Positions 63,485-64,000 of a stretch of DNA of 64,000 nucleotides are shown one piece after another. Both the position numbers and the translations under genes were made by a program. Source of the stretch: Paenibacillus protaetiae (GTDB lineage: Bacteria > Bacillota > Bacilli > Paenibacillales > Paenibacillaceae); contig NZ_CP035492.1 of NCBI RefSeq assembly GCF_004135365.1, positions 1,798,001 to 1,862,000 on the forward strand, written 5' to 3'. Every line of letters begins with the position of its first letter. Positions within the stretch are counted from its first letter, which is position 1. The notes beneath the pieces were generated by a model, which had not been told where the DNA came from, did not search any database, and saw only the letters and a program-made list of their open reading frames with translations.

Positions 63485-63904
63485 TTACAGCTCGTCCTTC
63501 AAATACTGTTCAACGGCGTCTTTAAAAGCATGCAGTACAGCTCCAAGCTGCCCTGTTAACGGATGAAGCTGTGTACGGTCTAGCTCAAAATAATCCTGCA
63601 CAAGCGGCTTGCGCAGCTTAACCAGCTCCGTAAGCGTCTCGGACAGGTGCTCCGGGAACGCTCCAGCTTCCCCGATAATATCAATGATGTCCTCATAGCT
63701 GCTGGCATCCCGCAAAATAAAACCGTCGATCAAAAAGCTGCCTACATCCGTTACCGTTTCGATTGCCAGATGAAGCGCGCGCTCCTGGGCCAGCCCTTCA
63801 ATCAGCGTCCCGCTCCACTCCGCGGACAGCTTGTTCAGCGCTTCCGCAACCGCCGGAATCGTCTGCAGCCGGATCGCGATTTGCTCTTCGTTTACGTAGT
63901 ACAT
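63485..63904 (-). CDS. yutE: DUF86 / HepT-like protein (YutE)
   Basis: The protein has 139 residues, all helical. The family pattern is ERALHLAIETVTDVGSFLID followed by LRKPLVQDYFELD. HepT-type relatives are RNases or toxins paired with a MNT nucleotidyltransferase antitoxin, but none is adjacent, and the YutE branch in Bacillales stands alone. Its function is therefore open. The ATG at 63904 (MYYVNEEQ) is 14 bases after the stop of the upstream gene; the ribosome site is weak. Confidence 0.82.
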   Translation of the reverse strand: MYYVNEEQIAIRLQTIPAVAEALNKLSAEWSGTLIEGLAQERALHLAIETVTDVGSFLIDGFILRDASSYEDIIDIIGEAGAFPEHLSETLTELVKLRKPLVQDYFELDRTQLHPLTGQLGAVLHAFKDAVEQYLKDEL

Positions 63905-63918
63905 GATTTCGCCTGCTT

Positions 63919-64000
63919 TCAAACTTGCTTCTTCTTTTTAGCCGCCCGGCGCTTCAGCCAAGGCACCATAATTATAGCGCTTACGATAATGACAATTAAA
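63919..64000 (-). CDS. C-terminal end of a small membrane protein (partial)
   Basis: The last 26 codons of a frame entering from the right edge read LIVIIVSAIIMVPWLKRRAA then KKKKQV and stop. It has one hydrophobic helix and a basic tail, with no recognised family. It is probably co-transcribed with yutE. Confidence 0.5.
   Translation of the reverse strand, partial: LIVIIVSAIIMVPWLKRRAAKKKKQV

Noticed and set aside
62262-63566. 434-codon plus-strand reading frame
   Set aside because: It lies opposite ytxH and ytxG, which have recognised domains and ribosome sites. The plus-strand product has no recognisable domain and unusual Cys/Arg/Pro content.

Overview
The window is about 64 kb of a low-to-mid GC Gram-positive, spore-forming chromosome, most probably Paenibacillus or a close relative. 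This rests on genes typical of Bacillales (YjcZ, YtxG/YtxH, YuzB, YugP, YutE, YesL, YpsC, YlbL-like, YtpB-like, CimA), strong Shine-Dalgarno sequences, sigma-A type promoters, a GlnR/TnrA-type box and a GH81 glucanase carrying several discoidin domains. I see no rRNA, tRNA, CRISPR array, insertion sequence or phage gene. It reads as ordinary core chromosome apart from one pilus cluster.

Layout. 1-5 kb: the end of a TPR gene and a large secreted beta-1,3-glucanase with a CcpA/LacI-type operator. 5-9.3 kb: ferredoxin, SOS-controlled DNA polymerase IV, citramalate synthase (isoleucine route) and a ResA-like thioredoxin. 9.3-13 kb: a JAMM peptidase, then an ammonium transporter followed by a GlnD-like nucleotidyltransferase and a DnaQ-type exonuclease, with a perfect GlnR/TnrA box in the leader. 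13-20.5 kb: MerR and GltC-like regulators, YugP, a secreted stalk/propeller protein, rhomboid protease, thiol peroxidase, DUF1499 protein, a probable 6S RNA gene, YesL and YjcZ. 20.6-34 kb: CshA helicase, YitT protein, a putative glycosidase, an ABC exporter plus two-component system operon, phosphofructokinase, a sesquarterpene (YtpB-type) synthase, an MFS carrier, a cold shock protein and a methyltransferase. 34-41.7 kb: PepF, DUF92, GDPD and CapA genes, and the heme genes hemE-hemH under a possible Fur box.

41.8-52.2 kb holds a complete type IV pilus locus: pilB, pilT, pilC, a pilin and the prepilin peptidase on the minus strand, two minor pilins on the plus strand, then a GspK/PilX-like protein with a long beta-solenoid, and pilM, pilN and pilO. 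It includes the retraction ATPase and is distinct from a comG competence operon. The solenoid-bearing tip candidate is the most unusual protein in the window.

52.4-64 kb: an MFS transporter with an apparently leaderless message, O-methyltransferase, YpsC-type rRNA methyltransferase, lipoteichoic acid synthase, a PDZ-Lon protease with an extra membrane domain, small Bacillales proteins, an M14 peptidase, glutamate racemase, YtxH/YtxG and YutE.

Six genes (glucanase, DUF294, yitT, pilN, pilC, pilB) are each broken by what looks like one missing G or C in a G/C run. All six are restored by adding one base to the run. I read this as a systematic sequencing artefact rather than gene decay, and I annotate each as a single gene. 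Starts were chosen by Shine-Dalgarno position and family alignment from memory. No database search was run.
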